Source: Sciurus carolinensis (taxonomy: Eukaryota; Chordata; Mammalia; Rodentia; Sciuridae). Taken from it: a stretch of DNA of 64,000 nucleotides. Position numbers and translations under genes: made by a program. Where the stretch lies: NCBI RefSeq assembly GCF_902686445.1, contig NC_062214.1, forward strand, positions 53,293,177-53,357,176. Reading direction: 5' to 3'. The notes below the pieces were generated by a model that was not told where the DNA came from, searched no databases, and saw nothing but the letters and a program-made list of their open reading frames with translations. This document shows positions 63,120-64,000 of this stretch, piece after piece; the stretch's first letter is position 1; the number at the start of each line of letters is the position of its first letter.

Positions 63120-63302
63120 CCAGGTACAGTGTCACACACCTATAATCCAAGTGACTGGGGAGGCTGAGACAGGAAGATCTCAAGTTCAATGCCAGCCTGG
63201 GCAACTTAGCAAGACCCTGTCTCAAAATAAAAAGAGCTCAGGATGTAGCTCAGTGGTAAGTTACCCCTGGGTTCCATTCCCAGTACCAACCAACAAACAA
63301 AA
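63120..63302 (+). repeat. B1-ID composite SINE
   Basis: 'accaggtacagtgtcacaca', 'gaccctgtctcaaaataaaa', 'ggatgtagctcagtggtaag' and a CAAA tail. Confidence 0.93.
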
Positions 63303-63740
63303 ACAAATATAAAAAACACCAAACCCTGTTGGTTATCAGTGTTATCAGAGTGTCATCTGGGAGATTAGTGTGTGCAGGTCCCTCCACACAACTACTTACT
63401 ACATTTTGAAATTGTCTTGGCAACATGAATGTATTGTTGCCAACAATTCTATCAGCTATATATAAACACATTCTTCATGTGTTTTTTCACAATTCTCTCT
63501 TCACTTTTTGACCACCGGATCCAGGACCTCTGAGTATGGTTGGGCATGTTATTTACTACACAAAGATATTTAACTGAGGAATACAGGCCCATGCTATACT
63601 CAGTGAATGGGGAGCAACAACTCAGGGCTCTTTCTACCTGATGGGGCAAGCAGATGACTAAAGAGCCTATAGCATCCCTGACAGTGAATGTTGGACATGG
63701 ATCTTATAAATTTATATCAGTTTTGAATATTAAAATTTAA
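63303..63740. other. AP3B2 intron 1, unassigned
   Basis: No exon or repeat recognised. Confidence 0.3.
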
Positions 63741-63744
63741 AAAT

Positions 63745-63866
63745 ATTTTAGATGTTGATAGACCTTTATTTTATGCATTTTTTTATATGTGGTGCTAAGA
63801 ATCAAACCCAGTACCTTCTGAATGCTAGGCAAGTGCTCTACCACCGAGCCACAATCCCCAGCCCCT
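63745..63866 (-). repeat. ID SINE
   Basis: 'gatgttgatagacctttatt', 'tggtgctaagaatcaaaccc' and 'ccaccgagccacaatcccca'. 'cttgaacatta' on the right and 'ttttgaatatta' on the left may be its target duplication. Confidence 0.93.
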
Positions 63867-63917
63867 TGAACATTAAACTTTTATTTACCATATCCCAAAT
63901 ATTTTCCTTTTTGTTAC

Positions 63918-64000
63918 TGCTATGGGCTAAATTGTGTCCCCCTCAAATTCATATATTGAAGGCTTAGCCCCCAGTACTTCAGAAAGTGTCCTTATTTGGA
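63918..64000 (+). repeat. MLT1-like LTR (ERVL-MaLR) start, cut by the window end
   Basis: 'gctatgggctaaattgtgtc', 'ccccctcaaattcatatatt' and 'gtgtccttatttgga' match the opening of MLT1-type LTRs in sense orientation. Confidence 0.8.

Noticed and set aside
3038..63866. Treating ID elements with intact A and B boxes as tRNA genes
   Set aside because: They lack a cloverleaf with an anticodon arm and end in A-rich tails with target duplications, so they are SINEs.

Overview
This is nuclear DNA from a mammal, almost certainly a squirrel-family rodent. The evidence is the repeat content: dozens of copies of a tRNA-derived ID SINE (with A-box and B-box pol III promoter motifs), plus the composite B1-ID SINE in which a 7SL-derived monomer is fused to an ID unit. 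Both are typical of Sciuridae. There are no bacterial-type genes, and long open frames outside repeats are rare.

The genes place the window at the region corresponding to human 15q25.2. At 4133-4258 on the minus strand is a well-conserved H/ACA RNA, SCARNA15 (ACA45). A CpG-rich TATA-less segment at about 9640-10140 is the likely promoter of its host transcript, SNHG21, running leftward. Three short splice-flanked segments on the minus strand (4882-4936, 3295-3330, 2609-2664) are candidate host exons. At 57424-57536 on the plus strand is coding exon 1 of AP3B2 (neuronal AP-3 beta subunit), inside a CpG island and followed 41 bases later by a REST/NRSF-like silencer motif. The rest of the window to 64000 looks like AP3B2 intron 1, with one extra candidate coding exon at 60832-61079.

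Between these two landmarks, just upstream of AP3B2, is the most interesting object: a four-exon plus-strand gene (51670-56603) whose exons join in frame to an intact predicted 191-residue protein of the LRAT/PLAAT (NlpC/P60-like) thiol-hydrolase/acyltransferase superfamily. The His-His-Cys triad is intact and a poly(A) signal follows the stop. I do not recognise it as any of the named human paralogues.

The remainder is a layered graveyard of transposable elements. From about 12.6 to 25.5 kb an ancient antisense L1 carries nested younger L1 3' ends (forming a large inverted repeat), a solo LTR with a perfect 6-base target duplication, a second LTR-like insertion with seven 40-base tandem units, and many SINEs. 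Two half-L1 (HAL1-like) elements, with a 5' UTR, ORF1 and 3' UTR but no ORF2, lie on opposite strands at 27.8-30.3 kb and 32.4-34.6 kb. Two copies of one LTR family lie at 25.5 and 39.5 kb. From 37 to 51 kb more old L1/HAL1 sequence is broken up by SINEs. Stretches with nothing recognisable are listed as such. SINE and L1 boundaries are approximate unless a target duplication is stated.
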